Positions 36,486 through 45,899 are shown, counted from the first letter of the stretch. The stretch: DNA of 55,698 nucleotides from Paenibacillus sp. JCM 18996 (GCA_001313085.1 BBFE01000024.1:1-55698); one strand, 5' to 3'. The notes: generated from the letters alone by a model not told the origin. Numbers and translations are program-made.

Positions 36486-36538
36486 GTTCCCAAAAAAGAG
36501 GCTGTTGCCCAAATCTGCGGTCTTTTGCGTTAACTCAA

Positions 36539-37745
36539 TTACAGCCCGACATGCGCTTCGTCGAACTTGTGCAGGGCGGCTGCCAGGCCGGCCATACCTT
36601 TGCGCATCGTTTCCTCGTTGGAATGGGAGAAGTTCATTCTCATCGTGTTATAAGCAGGATCTTCCGCGTAGAAGGAGGAACCGGGCACGAAAGCCACGCC
36701 TTCTTCGACGGCGGCTTTCAGCAGCTCTTCCGCTTTGATATGAGGCGGCAATTCGACCCAAATGAACATTCCGCCCTTAGGCTCATTCCAACGGAGCCCT
36801 GGCCAATTCATCTCGGTGAGCAGCCGCACCATCAGCTGCATTCTTTCTTTGTATTTCGCCCGGATCAAGGAAATATGCGCATCCAGGGCAAAATGCTCGA
36901 GCAGCTGATACAGCGCCTGCTGGTCCATCGTGCTGGAATGCAGGTCGGCGGCCTGCTTGGCCCGCGCGATATGACGGATCAGCCCGGCGTCGCCGATCAC
37001 CCACCCGGTGCGGAGAGCGGGCGCCACCGTTTTGGAGAAGGTGCTCGTATAGACGACAACACTGCCTCAGGGTGCTGGTCCAGGGAGAACAAAGTCGGAT
37101 AATTGGCCTCCTCCTCAAACCGGATTTCTCCGTATGGATCATCCTCGAGAATCAACACTCCGTTCATTCGGCATTGCCGGACCACTCCCAGCCTTCTTTC
37201 CAGACTCCACACTCTTCCTGCAGGATTGGAGTAGGTCGGAATTACATAGACGACCTTCGGGTTATGCTCCCTGATTTTGGCGGACAGATCGTCCAGTACC
37301 ATTCCCTGCTCGTCGGTTTCTACGGACACCAGCTTGGCGCCCCTCGATTTAAACACCTGAAGAGCGGCGAGATAAGTCGGCTTCTCCACAAGTATGACAT
37401 CGCCCGGATCGATGTAGACACGCGTAAGCAGGTCGATTCCCTGCTGGGAGCCAGTGGTGAGCAGCATGTTGTCGGGCGTTACGTTCATGCCCTTGCGCGC
37501 CATTCTCCTGCAGATGCTTTCGCGCAGCGGCGTATAGCTTCAGTGAGGCCATATTGCAGCGCCTGGTTCCCCCCGTCAAACACTCGCCCAAAAGCCTCTT
37601 TTACCGCCTGTAAGGGAAAATAGTCCTCGGCAGGCAGTCCCCCCGCGAAAGAGACGATGGATTTTCCCTGGGTAAGCTTGAGAATGTCGCGCACAGCGGA
37701 TGAATTGAAGTTGTGGATCGTATGAGAAAAAAAACGGTAATTCAT
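36539..37745 (-). CDS. PLP-dependent aminotransferase (2-aminoadipate/aromatic type)
   Basis: Fold type I aminotransferase without a GntR domain. Start ATG 37743-37745 has GGGAGGAG ten bases upstream. Visible: SIVSFAGGLPAEDYFPLQAV, LLTTGSQQGIDLLTRVYIDP, VEKPTYLAALQVFKSRGA, YVIPTYSNPAGRVWSLERR, LILEDDPYGEIRFEE and the PLP Lys in YTSTFSKTVAPALRTGW. C-terminal Arg is in YNTMRMNFSHS. Frame breaks near 37535, 37500 and 37060. About 400 residues. Relatives act on 2-aminoadipate, branched-chain or aromatic keto acids. Its place between leuA and leuB may be chance. Confidence 0.85.
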
Positions 37746-37987
37746 GGACGATACTCCTCCCGATGGCATTTACAAATTTTTTTATTTAATTATACAGCAA
37801 ACACCCGTTGAGGCGAACTAAACTTTTTTTTATCGCAGCAGGAAAGGGGGCGGAACGGGCGGAATGAATTATTTTGCATGAAAAAAATGATACAAAACCG
37901 GGCCGGGGACCGTCTTATCTATAGCTGCAGCTGAAAGGAGGCAATCCGCAGCTGGATGCTGTCGGTGCCTGGCTTCACAGGGTGCTT

Positions 37988-38036
37988 ACGTCTGACCAAC
38001 CGCCGTGCAGCGCCGTACCGCGTGCCGGGAGAACCG
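37988..38036. repeat. Interspersed GC-rich repeat, copy 1
   Basis: TCTGACCAACCGCCGTGCAG, then GCCGGGAGAACCG. The same pattern occurs at 40424-40490 and 43490-43553. It ends directly at the stop codon of the phospholipase-D-like gene. Confidence 0.6.
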
Positions 38037-38730
38037 TCATTTCAAATCCTGAAAATTGGTTTTGTCCTTCCACAATTTCTCGAACTCCGAAGTCCATTCC
38101 TGAGCGACCTTGGAGTCGTGGATCACGACCAGACTTCATCGTTGGCGGATGTTGCGTTTGCCGAATAATCGAACGACCCTGTGGTGACCGCAGATTGATC
38201 CACTACCGTGATTTTGAGGTCCATGACCCCTTTGTGGGTATTTTCCTTAACCGGTATTCCGGCTGCCTTCAGCAGCTTTAATTCTTTTGACTGTGCGGCG
38301 TTCCTGGATTCGTGCTGGTCGGTGATGATCCTTACTGCAGCGCCGCGTTTTTTTGGCTTCGATAATGGCGCTTACGATATCTTTATTGGACAAAGTGTGG
38401 ACGGCAATATCCAGCTTGGTTTTGGCTTGGGCGATTGCGTTGATCAGCACTTTCTCCGGTTGCTGTTTGTCGCGGGTAAAAGCATAATCGATTTGCGGCT
38501 TCGGGGCTTCGGATAACTGCTGCTTAGTTGCATCTGACGTTGGCTGCTGCTGTTTTGCGGAATCCGTCTGCTGCCCGCTTGCGGGCTTTTGGTTGTCAGC
38601 GGTTGCAGAACCGGTATCGGCGGGCGGTTTGGCTTGGGCATCGGCAGTATTGCTTTTGCTCTCGTTACATCCTGCAAGAGGGAGAGTCAAGGTGGAAAAC
38701 AACAATAAGATTGCTGCGCTTTTTTTTCAT
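38037..38730 (-). CDS. Phospholipase D-like lipoprotein with one HKD motif
   Basis: Start ATG 38728-38730 follows GGAGG. After removing A's from the run at 38721-38727 the product begins with a lipoprotein signal: MKKSAAILLLFSTLTLPLAGC. A 60-residue low-complexity linker (Gln, Ala, Asp, Lys) is followed by a PLD fold: DYAFTRDKQQPEKVLINAIA, then MDLKITVVDQSAVTTGSFDY. The HKD motif His is replaced by Asp (M-D-L-K). Breaks near 38346, 38330 and 38150. About 230 residues. Relatives are nucleases or lipid phosphodiesterases that dimerise to bring two HKD motifs together. If the His is truly absent, activity is doubtful. Confidence 0.7.
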
Positions 38731-38823
38731 ATATTATCTAACCTCCATACCAATATAAATCCAGCTTAAATCAATAGAATCGAGAAAGCTGTAGAACCGT
38801 GGCTCGGGAAAAAAGCACTGATA

Positions 38824-38959
38824 CTGTCCGAACGTGGCGGTAAAAAACAGAATAGGCAGACAGTCCGCTGCGTCGCGGTAAAAAACAGAGTATGAAGACA
38901 GTCCGCTCCGTAGCGGCAAAATAGAATAGACCGACAGTCTGCCTCGGAGCGGTCTTCGA
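38824..38959. repeat. Three tandem copies of a 36-38 bp unit
   Basis: The unit CAGTCCGCT-CGT-GCGG plus an A-rich half (TAAAAAACAGA-TA-G-AGA) occurs at about 38824, 38861 and 38899, with a fourth partial unit at 38935 that ends in GCGGTCTTCG and a T run. Each unit can fold (CCGCT...GCGG). It lies in the 350-base gap between the lipoprotein gene and leuB. No gene is seen in this gap. Confidence 0.75.
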
Positions 38960-39086
38960 TGGTTTTTTTATAGGCAATACCTATCAACATCATAGATTTT
39001 ATATCTTTGTCAGCTATAACGTTTCTATGTTACAAATGTAGATATGATTATTGCGCTGAAAACAGGTTGAAGGAGTGGACAAGATA

Positions 39087-40168
39087 ATGGCAGACGTAAA
39101 AAAAAGATTGCGGTCATCGCAGGGGACGGTATCGGGCCTGAGGTCGTTGCCGAGGCGGAGAAAGTGTTGAAGAAGACGGAGGAGCTGTTCGGCTATCGTT
39201 TCGAAACGGAGCATGGGCTGTTCGGAGGCATTGCGATCGACCGGAAGGGCACGCCGCTGCCGGAAGAAACGCTGCAGCTGTGCAAAGGCGCGGACGCTGT
39301 GCTGCTGGGAGCGGTAGGCGGACCCAAATGGGACAACAACCCAAAGGAACTGCGTCCGGAAACCGGATTACTTGGCATCCGCAAGGCGCTGGGGCTGTTC
39401 TCCAACATTCGCCCGGCTGTCGTGTTCGACTGCCTGAAAGAAGCCTCCACACTGAAGCCTGAAGTGCTGGAAGGCACGGACCTGATCGTGGTCCGCGAAT
39501 TGACCGGCGGCATCTACTTCGGTGAGAAGTTCCGCAGAGAATCCGCGAACGGGGAGGAAGCCGTTGACACCTGCGTGTACAACGTGTCGGAAGTGGAGCG
39601 CATCGCAAGGCAGGCGTTCGAAATCGCGCGCACCCGCCGCAAGAAGCTGGCGTCTGTGGATAAGGCGAACGTGCTGGAAACTTCCCGCCTGTGGAGAGAG
39701 ACCGTAATCCGCATCTCCGCGGATTATCCGGATGTCGAGCTGGAACACGTGCTGGTCGACAACTGTGCGATGCAGCTGCTGCGCCGTCCGTCCTCGTTCG
39801 ACGTCATCGTCACCGAGAATATGTTCGGCGACATCCTGAGCGACGAAGCGGCCATGCTGACCGGCTCGATCGGCATGCTGCAGTCCGCTTCCCTCGGAGA
39901 GGGCAGCTTCGGCTTGTACGAGCCGGTGCACGGCTCAGCTCCGGACATTGCGGGACAGGGCATCGCGAACCCGATCGCAACGATTCTTTCCGTGGCGTTG
40001 ATGTTCCGCCTCACGTTCGGGTACCACGAGGCGGCCGATTCCATCGAACGCGCGGTCAAGAACGTGCTTGACGCCGGCCACCGTACCGGCGACATCGCCG
40101 TGGACAAGAATAAAGCCATCGGCACGACGGCAATGGGCGACCTGATCGTAGCCGCCATCACGAAGTAA
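39087..40168 (+). CDS. leuB: 3-isopropylmalate dehydrogenase
   Basis: NAD-dependent oxidative decarboxylation in leucine synthesis. ATG at 39087 with AAGGAG upstream. One break: an A run in GTAAAAAAAAGATTGC near 39098; removing A's gives [20 protein letters not shown]. The rest is clean: [36 protein letters not shown], then the substrate and metal block [20 protein letters not shown] and [20 protein letters not shown], and the NAD motif [20 protein letters not shown]. About 360 residues. It has its own terminator and is separated from the ilv-leuA operon. Confidence 0.93.
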
Positions 40169-40173
40169 TTCCC

Positions 40174-40215
40174 TTAGCCTTTCGCGGAGAATGATCCGGG
40201 GAAGGCTTTTTTTTT
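40174..40215 (+). terminator. Terminator of leuB
   Basis: AGCCTTtCgCGG pairs with CCGGGGAAGGCT across a short loop, followed by nine T. Confidence 0.8.
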
Positions 40216-40240
40216 GAAAATATTGAATTATGATTTTCGT

Positions 40241-40375
40241 CGGCTGTGGATAAGTGTTGACTAAATTCGATAAATTTGTGAATAAGTGTGGATTTAGATA
40301 CGTGGATCGCTGAAATGTTGTTTTGCATCGCCAGATCCTCCGTTTCCAATCCAGAAGATCACCTTTGGAATCCAA
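40241..40375. repeat. Repeat R1 with DnaA-box-like sites
   Basis: About 135 bases similar to 46620-46755. It holds TGTGGATAA (40245-40253) and TGTGAATAA (40277-40285), both exact DnaA boxes (TTATNCACA on the minus strand), and a third related TGTGGATTT at 40287-40295. The stretch GTTTTGC...AATCC-AGAAG is also shared with the second copy, in which the boxes are changed. Confidence 0.65.
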
Positions 40376-40423
40376 GAGTTATATCGTCTAGAATCAATTC
40401 AGCTTCAGCGAAATGCCCCTGCT

Positions 40424-41040
40424 CTGACGGTCTGACCAGCCGCCGTGCATCGTCTGCCGGCAGAACCGCGAGTTGGGAAAAAAAATTAAAGGGAATTCCT
40501 CTATTTAATTTGACTTAGATATTGTGAGAGGCGCATCTAACTGGAAAACCTCCATCTAAATCAGCGGCTATTCTAATTTTTTGACTGAATGGATTGAATT
40601 AACGGGAGAATTTCCATCTATTTGCATAGGAAAGCAACCAAACAGGACAATTATCAGGAGATTTTCCAGTTAATCAAAGTAATCCAGCATTCCGCGGGCG
40701 AGCAGATATCGGACAACCCTTTCACCATTTACGCGCAAAGAAGGGAGCAGCCAGCCTTTTGTACATAACTTTTTTCAACATCAATACCGCCGTCTTGTGA
40801 TCAATCTCAAAATGACGCTCTACATCCTTAGGCTGGATCGGCCTATCCAGTTGAATCGCGGGACGTATGATTTCTTTCCCGGCAAGCAATACGCGCGAGA
40901 CTGGCATCCGGCAGGGTTGATACCGGCACAGCACGGTGCGCAGCAATGTCACGCACAGCTCGGGCCGTTGTCCGACGTCGTCGTAAGCGAAGGAAATCAC
41001 GTTAAATAAGATTTGCCCGCCAATCGAGCGAAGGGGGCGT
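40424..41040. mobile_element. Nuclease-element copy C, internally deleted
   Basis: This region matches 53385-54100 base for base over long stretches: TTGGGAAAAAAAATTAAAGG, the TAACTGGAAAACCTCCAT motif, GTTAATCAAAGTAATCCAG and the whole 3' part of the nuclease gene. Near 41000-41010 it jumps from the sequence equivalent to 53938 to that equivalent to about 54073, a deletion of roughly 135 bases. It begins with the interspersed GC-rich repeat (GGTCTGACCAGCCGCCGTGC). Confidence 0.75.
40670..41030 (-). pseudogene. Nuclease/winged-helix gene remnant (copy C)
   Basis: The C-terminal 120 residues survive: VISFAYDDVGQRPELCVTLL, then the winged-helix part PIQPKDVERHFEIDHKTAVL. Identity to the copy at 53600-54282 is high, with a few substitutions such as LGGPIR/LDRPIQ. 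The N-terminal nuclease core, including the EIKG motif, is lost through the internal deletion, and frames are broken near 40770. Not functional. Confidence 0.7.
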
Positions 41041-41123
41041 GGTGACGTTCTTTTGTGAGGCTTGCAGCGGGTAAATTGCATCTTTTGCCATAATCCTCTA
41101 TAATAATAATAATTATTACTTGT

Positions 41124-41170
41124 TTATAATAATTCTAATTATTGACTTTCACATCTTTGAATGCTACCAT
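41124..41170 (+). promoter_or_regulatory. PerR box and promoter of the peroxiredoxin gene
   Basis: TTATAAT-A-ATTCTAA at 41124-41138 is a 7-1-7 inverted repeat with one mismatch from the PerR consensus. TTGACT (41142-41147), 17 bases and TACCAT (41165-41170) form the promoter just after it. Peroxide induction through PerR is inferred. Confidence 0.7.
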
Positions 41171-41212
41171 TTTAAGAGTGAAATTCGATGAAATTAAGGA
41201 GGAAATTACACA

Positions 41213-41761
41213 ATGGCAGATCGTTTGGTCGGTAAGAAGGCACCTGATTTTACTATGGAAACTGCTCTTGGCAACGGCAAGGATTTCGGCAAAGCATCCC
41301 TGTCCGACTACAAAGGCAAATGGCTCGTTCTGTTCTTTTATCCTCTTGACTTTACATTCGTATGCCCTACGGAAATTACTGCGCTTAGCGAAGCTGCAGA
41401 CCAGTTCTCCAAGCTGAACACCGAGATTATCGGCGTTTCCACGGACAGCATCCATTCCCACCGCGCATGGATCAATACTTCCAGAGACGACAACGGACTG
41501 GGCCAGCTGAACTTCCCGCTCGGAGCCGACCTGACTCATCAAGTTGCCCGCGACTACGGCGTACTGATTGAAGAAGAAGGTATTGCGCTTCGCGGATTGT
41601 TCATCATCGATCCGGAAGGCGAATTGAAATATCAAGTCGTTAACCATAACGATATCGGCCGCAGCGTGGAAGAAACCCTCCGCGTGCTTCAAGCGCTTCA
41701 ATCCGGCGGATTGTGCCCAATGAACTGGAAGCCTGGACAAGCTAACTTGACTGCGAAGTAA
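41213..41761 (+). CDS. Peroxiredoxin, 2-Cys AhpC/TSA type
   Basis: Reduces peroxides with two conserved cysteines. One clean frame of 182 residues after an AGGAGG site. The peroxidatic Cys is in FYPLDFTFVCPTEITALSE and the resolving Cys in QSGGLCPMNWKPGQ near the C-terminus; GVSTDSIHSHRAWI and DYGVLIEEEGIALRGLFIID are typical. A PerR-like operator and promoter precede it and a strong terminator follows, so it stands alone without an ahpF partner next to it. Thioredoxin may be its reductant. Confidence 0.93.
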   Translation: MADRLVGKKAPDFTMETALGNGKDFGKASLSDYKGKWLVLFFYPLDFTFVCPTEITALSEAADQFSKLNTEIIGVSTDSIHSHRAWINTSRDDNGLGQLNFPLGADLTHQVARDYGVLIEEEGIALRGLFIIDPEGELKYQVVNHNDIGRSVEETLRVLQALQSGGLCPMNWKPGQANLTAK

Positions 41762-41776
41762 GATTGGCCTTTGAAA

Positions 41777-41825
41777 GAAAAAAGCTCTCTACCGCCTGCC
41801 CAGGCAGGGTGGAGAGCTTTTTTTT
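41777..41825 (+). terminator. Terminator of the peroxiredoxin gene
   Basis: AAAAAAGCTCTCTACC pairs with GGTGGAGAGCTTTTTT (one bulge) with an apical CTGCC/GGCAG stem and T run. Confidence 0.9.
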
Positions 41826-41984
41826 GAAGAAAGATATATGTTGTTTGGGCGGCCCGCAGAGCATTTTTTTATGCGTCAGATGTAACTTTCCGAGCTGGCA
41901 GCAAGCTGCTCCAGCGGACATGCTTGGAAGGTTTTAAGCCGCTTTGCGGGATTTATTCTGCATGTTAAGAAGGAGGAGCCGTTC

Positions 41985-42374
41985 ATGGATGTGCCAAAAG
42001 AATTGAAATACAGCCAGGACCATCATTGGGTGCAAGCAAACGGCAGGACGGCCGTCATCGGAATTACGGACTTCGCCCAGGACGAGCTCGGAATGATCGT
42101 ATTCGTCGAGCTGCCTGAGGTTGGGGACACGCTGAAAGCGGGCGACCCGTTCGGCAACATGGAGTCCGTGAAGACGGTCTCCGAGCTGGTCATGCCGGTC
42201 TCGGGCAAGGTGCTTGAAGTAAATCCGCAGCTCGCAGCCGCTCCGTCTAAGCTGAACGTGGATCCTTACGGTTCGGGCTGGTTGATTAAAGTGGAGCTCA
42301 CCGACGAGGCAGAGCTGGACAAGCTGTGGGACTCGGACAAATATGCTTCCGCTTATGTAGTGGAAGAAGAATGA
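41985..42374 (+). CDS. gcvH: Glycine cleavage system H protein
   Basis: Lipoyl carrier of the glycine cleavage complex; also a lipoyl relay protein in Bacillales. 129 residues in one frame after an AAGGAGGAG site. The lipoylated Lys is in GNMESVKTVSELVMPVSGKV, and LNVDPYGSGWLIKVELTDEA is the other family block. gcvT and gcvP are not adjacent, as is usual in Bacillales. Confidence 0.95.
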   Translation: MDVPKELKYSQDHHWVQANGRTAVIGITDFAQDELGMIVFVELPEVGDTLKAGDPFGNMESVKTVSELVMPVSGKVLEVNPQLAAAPSKLNVDPYGSGWLIKVELTDEAELDKLWDSDKYASAYVVEEE

Positions 42375-42388
42375 CCGGCAGTGCCGGC

Positions 42389-42446
42389 AGGCTGAACTTA
42401 AGGCGGAGATGTATGGTGCCGCAGGGTTCGGCCTTTTATTTTTTTT
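42389..42446 (+). terminator. Terminator of gcvH
   Basis: AGGCTGAAC pairs with GTTCGGCCT with an inner GGC/GCC stem, followed by a T-rich tract. Confidence 0.7.
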
Positions 42447-42463
42447 GCGAGCATTTCTCCTGC

Positions 42464-42493
42464 TTGACACTTCTGTCTCCGGTCTTGTATAAC
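42464..42493 (+). promoter_or_regulatory. Promoter of the SLH gene
   Basis: TTGACA (42464-42469), 18 bases, TATAAC (42488-42493), about 60 bases before the start codon. Confidence 0.65.
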
Positions 42494-42551
42494 GGATTTT
42501 GACGGACTTTTTTTAGCAATAAGAGCTGAGAGGGCAGATAGGAGGGAATAA

Positions 42552-43322
42552 ATGTCCGCACGCTGCAGAATTTTTTTCAATGCACTCTATGTAAACTCAT
42601 TATTATCCCTTTGTTCGCCTGCTTGTTAACTTTGAAGCTGTTTCCTTGTGCGGCCGTATATGCGCAGCCTTTGTTCACGGATCTGTCGGATTCTTATGCC
42701 CGGACGGAAATTGAGGCCTTGGCCCAGGCGGAAGTTTTGGCTGGATACCCCAATGGTACTTTTGCTCCCGCTAAATCGATCAACCGCGCAGAGTTTGCCA
42801 AGCTTATGGTGATGGCTCTGGGTCTGAAGGAAAATCCGGCATTTGCGGCCAAATTTGCCGATATCGATCCCAAAGCTTGGTACGCAGGATATGTAGGAGC
42901 AGTGGTGGAAGCCGGAATTGCCGAAGGCACTGCGGCATCTGCGTTTTCGCCTAACGCTGAGGTCAGCCGGGAAGAACTCGTCGTGTTCTTCACACGCGCG
43001 TTCGGACTGGAGGGTATGGCGAGGAAGCTTCCAATAGATACCCCTTTTACGGATATGGGCAAAATGTCCGACTGGTCCAAGCCATACGTGAACCTTGCCT
43101 ACAAAATCGGTTTCGTGCAAGGGTTCGAGAACAAGGACGGCACCCTGAGCTTTCGCCCAAAAGAAACGACGGACCGGCAGGATGCGGCCAGATTGACCTA
43201 TGAATTCATTGTAAATATCGCCAAATATATGGAAAAAAGCCAACGAATTAACCAAACCCGCAGCCGCCAATCCGAAAAAATTGACCGCTCCCACACCGGG
43301 AACGAGCCCCTCGAACTGCTGA
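42552..43322 (+). CDS. Surface protein with three SLH domains
   Basis: A signal peptide (KLIIIPLFACLLTLKLFPCA, then AVYAQ) follows the ATG at 42552 after an indel in the T run at 42571-42577. Three S-layer homology domains fill the protein: FTDLSDSYARTEIEALAQAE, FADIDPKAWYAGYVGAVVEA and FTDMGKMSDWSKPYVNLAYK, each with the downstream G-x-F/L-x-P-x-x-x-x-x-R motif. An extra A near 43231 changes the last part; repaired, it ends ELTKPAAANPKKLTAPTPGT and a stop at 43322. No catalytic domain is present. About 255 residues. It binds cell-wall polymers and may be a small envelope protein. Confidence 0.78.
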
Positions 43323-43489
43323 GCCCCGCGGTCCTGTTAATGCATGCGGTTACTGTGACCAAAACCATATGCATAAAAAAACAAAAAAAAGGCTATCCCA
43401 AAAGCAGATTTTGTCTGCAAAAAAGACGCTCGGTTTGATTTAGTTTTATCGGTGTTCGGTTAGATAGCGCCCGATTAGGTCTCCCCGCG

Positions 43490-43553
43490 TATGACCACCC
43501 GCCGTGCAATGCCGCAACGGGCGCCGGGAGAGGCGCGCATTGGGAAAAAAAAG
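43490..43553. repeat. Interspersed GC-rich repeat, copy 3
   Basis: TATGACCACCCGCCGTGCAA, GCGCCGGGAGAGG, then TTGGGAAAAAAAA. The same order of blocks is found at 40424-40490. It lies between the convergent SLH and GH15 genes. Confidence 0.65.
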
Positions 43554-43572
43554 CGCCCCGCGTAATTAAGAG

Positions 43573-45545
43573 TTAATCCGCCAGCAGCTTCTTATACTTG
43601 TTCAAATATTTCACCACTGTCAGCACATAAGTGGCATGCGACCAGGTCAGCGGCGCTACGGAAACCGGGCCTCCGTCGAACGGATCGAGCTGTTCAGGCA
43701 GGATGCCGCTTTCAATCGCGTGCTCGACCACCCACTCCAGCGTTTTTTTTCTGGGGCTGTCAAGATCTGCCAACGTTTTTGGCGCATTCGATTTCCCATT
43801 CCGCGATCCACAGCGTGCAGATGATCCAGGGATTTCCCGGCACATTCGCGATATCGGTGGACTTTTGAAAATAATAATCATGATGGTATCTGGCCACACC
43901 GCCTACGGCGGTATTGATCGTAAGGCCGTTCTTGTTGGCGGTCATCGTCTTCACGACGCGCTCATCGTCCGCGGGCAGCACGCCGAATTCGAAAATGCCG
44001 TATACGCTGCTTTCCAGCGTTTTGTCTTTGGCCCATTTGCCGTCCTCTATATATAGTCCCCGCACGAACCGCCCTTCTTGCTCATCCCAAAGATGAGTGA
44101 GTATGCCGGTTTTAATTTTTTTTCGGCGGTATGCTTGTAGCGTTTGCTTCTCTCGTCGTCCCCGAACAGGGAGCAGAAATTGGACGCAGCGATGAGGCCC
44201 CCGTACACCGCAGATGCGGTAAAAGTATAAATCCCGTACCGTTCCTCCCACAAGTCGTAGCTCGGTTTCGGCAGGTTCAGCTCCTGGTCGATATAGGAGG
44301 ACATAAACCGGGCCGTTCTGCGGATCAGATTACGGAATAACGACTGCGCGAGCTCGATATTGCCATGCATCAGGAAATCGTTCCAAAGCGCGAAAAGCAC
44401 CAGCGCCGTCTCATCCTCCTGGATCGGGAGCTGCTCTTTTCCCCCATGCACGTATGGATGCCAGGAGGAGCCTACCGTTCCGTCCGGATTGTATTTGTGG
44501 TGCAGATACCCTTCGGGCGAAAGCACATTCGCACAAAAGTGGAAGAACGGCTCGATCATCCCGTGATATCCGGCCTGCGACATCGCGTAAGCGATCAGCG
44601 CGCCGTCCCTCGGCCACATATAGCTGTAATGGTCCCGGTTGCTCTGCATGATGTCGGAGTCGTTGGCGGCGATAATCGCCCCGTTCACATCCGTCTGGGT
44701 GCGGACGATCAGAAGGCTTTTCTTGAACAAGCCCACGACCTCTTCATTCAGGTCTCCATAGTCTCTCGCCGCCTTATTGGCCCATCGCTGCCAGTAGATT
44801 TGCACACGATCGAGCAGCTTGCCCGGATGCGAATCTCTCACATAAGAATCCAGCGTCTTGACTTCTTCCAAATTTCTTCCTGCGGTCATCCAATAATACA
44901 GCGTTTGCTCTGAGGACGGCGGGACGAACAGCCTGAACGAAATGGTGGAATCCACAGAGCCTTGTGCGATCGGATTGCCCATCAAATGGCCGTCTTCCGC
45001 GTCTCTCCAGGTCCCCTCGGCTTGATAGAATCTTTTTTACACCCGTAGTATATTGATAGATTCCCTGACTCCCGGTGCTGCCGCTGAACATGAAATACCG
45101 GTCCTTCTTGTAATGAAAAAACGGTGTTGTTGCCCGGATAATAAGCCGCGGTATCGCCTACTTCGGTCTCGTTGATGACTAAATCCTGGTTGAAAAACAT
45201 CCGCACCTCACGGACCGACCCATATTCGTTGTTGATGCGTACGCGCTTCAGATAAATGTCTTCCCTTTGATGGATACCATCGTTTATGACAAGAGAGATG
45301 CCAAGCCCCGGATGGGCCGCCTTGACTTCAGTCACCAGGGAATCCTGCAGATAGGATAGCCCGAAATTCCACTCGCTGTCGCTCAGCCAAGAGAATACGC
45401 CGTCAACCCAGATGCCGATTCGGCAGTGATAGCCTCCGATATGATTCAGCTGGCCGACATAGGGATAATATAAATCACGCATATACGTGTGTCCGTCAAG
45501 GTTAATGAGGAATTTTCCGTTTCCTATTACGAGTTGTCTTGGCAA
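43573..45545 (-). CDS. Glycoside hydrolase family 15 protein (glucoamylase-like)
   Basis: Start is a TTG at 45543-45545 with GGGAAGTG upstream, giving (M)PRQLVIGNGKFLINLDGHTY. The N-terminal beta-sandwich domain (about 270 residues) has YYPYVGQLNHIGGYHCRIGI and the (alpha/alpha)6 barrel has SDIMQSNRDHYSYMWPRDGA, PEGYLHHKYNPDGTVGSSWH and QEDETALVLFALWNDFL with the catalytic acid. YDLWEERYGIYTFTASAVYG is another hallmark. Breaks near 45110, 45030, 44118, 43780 and 43745. About 655 residues. No signal peptide, so it is cytoplasmic; glucoamylase or trehalase-like activity is an inference. Confidence 0.85.
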
Positions 45546-45717
45546 AGCATTCACTTCCCGTCTACAAAGTATATTCCGGCTGGGGAACAATCGGTGGACT
45601 AATGATAAGTTTGCGTATATCGTACCTTTTTTTGAGAAAATAGGGTCAATCTCTGTCTCGGCATCCAGCTGGCTGGAGCGGCTTGAGGTCATTTTAATTC
45701 TATCGGTCTGGCGCTGG

Positions 45718-45899
45718 TCATTTTTTTACTATATAGTCATATCCATTAGTAGAGTTTATAATCATATGAAAGTCATCTTTTTTTTGATAGGGCTGAAAGA
45801 ATCCCTGCGGCCGGTATGATACTGCACGACAAGTTCTAAGGCTTGATCGTCATAGCCGATAAGAGCAATTTGCTTGGAGCGGATGGGAAACATGTTCAC
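45718..45899 (-). CDS. Short KTSC-like protein
   Basis: After AGAGGTG, a GTG (45897-45899) or ATG (45891-45893) starts a product of about 58 residues: MFPIRSKQIALIGYDDQALE, then LVVQYHTGRRDSFSPIKK and DDFHMIINSTNGYDYIVKK after removal of A's in the run near 45780. The pattern, polar-Ser then Ile-Gly-Tyr-Asp, then a beta strand, is that of KTSC-type small domains. The family function is unclear. The match is judged by eye only. Confidence 0.45.

Noticed and set aside
38824..38959. CRISPR-like array
   Set aside because: The units are joined head to tail with no unique spacers of constant length, only three to four copies, and no cas genes.
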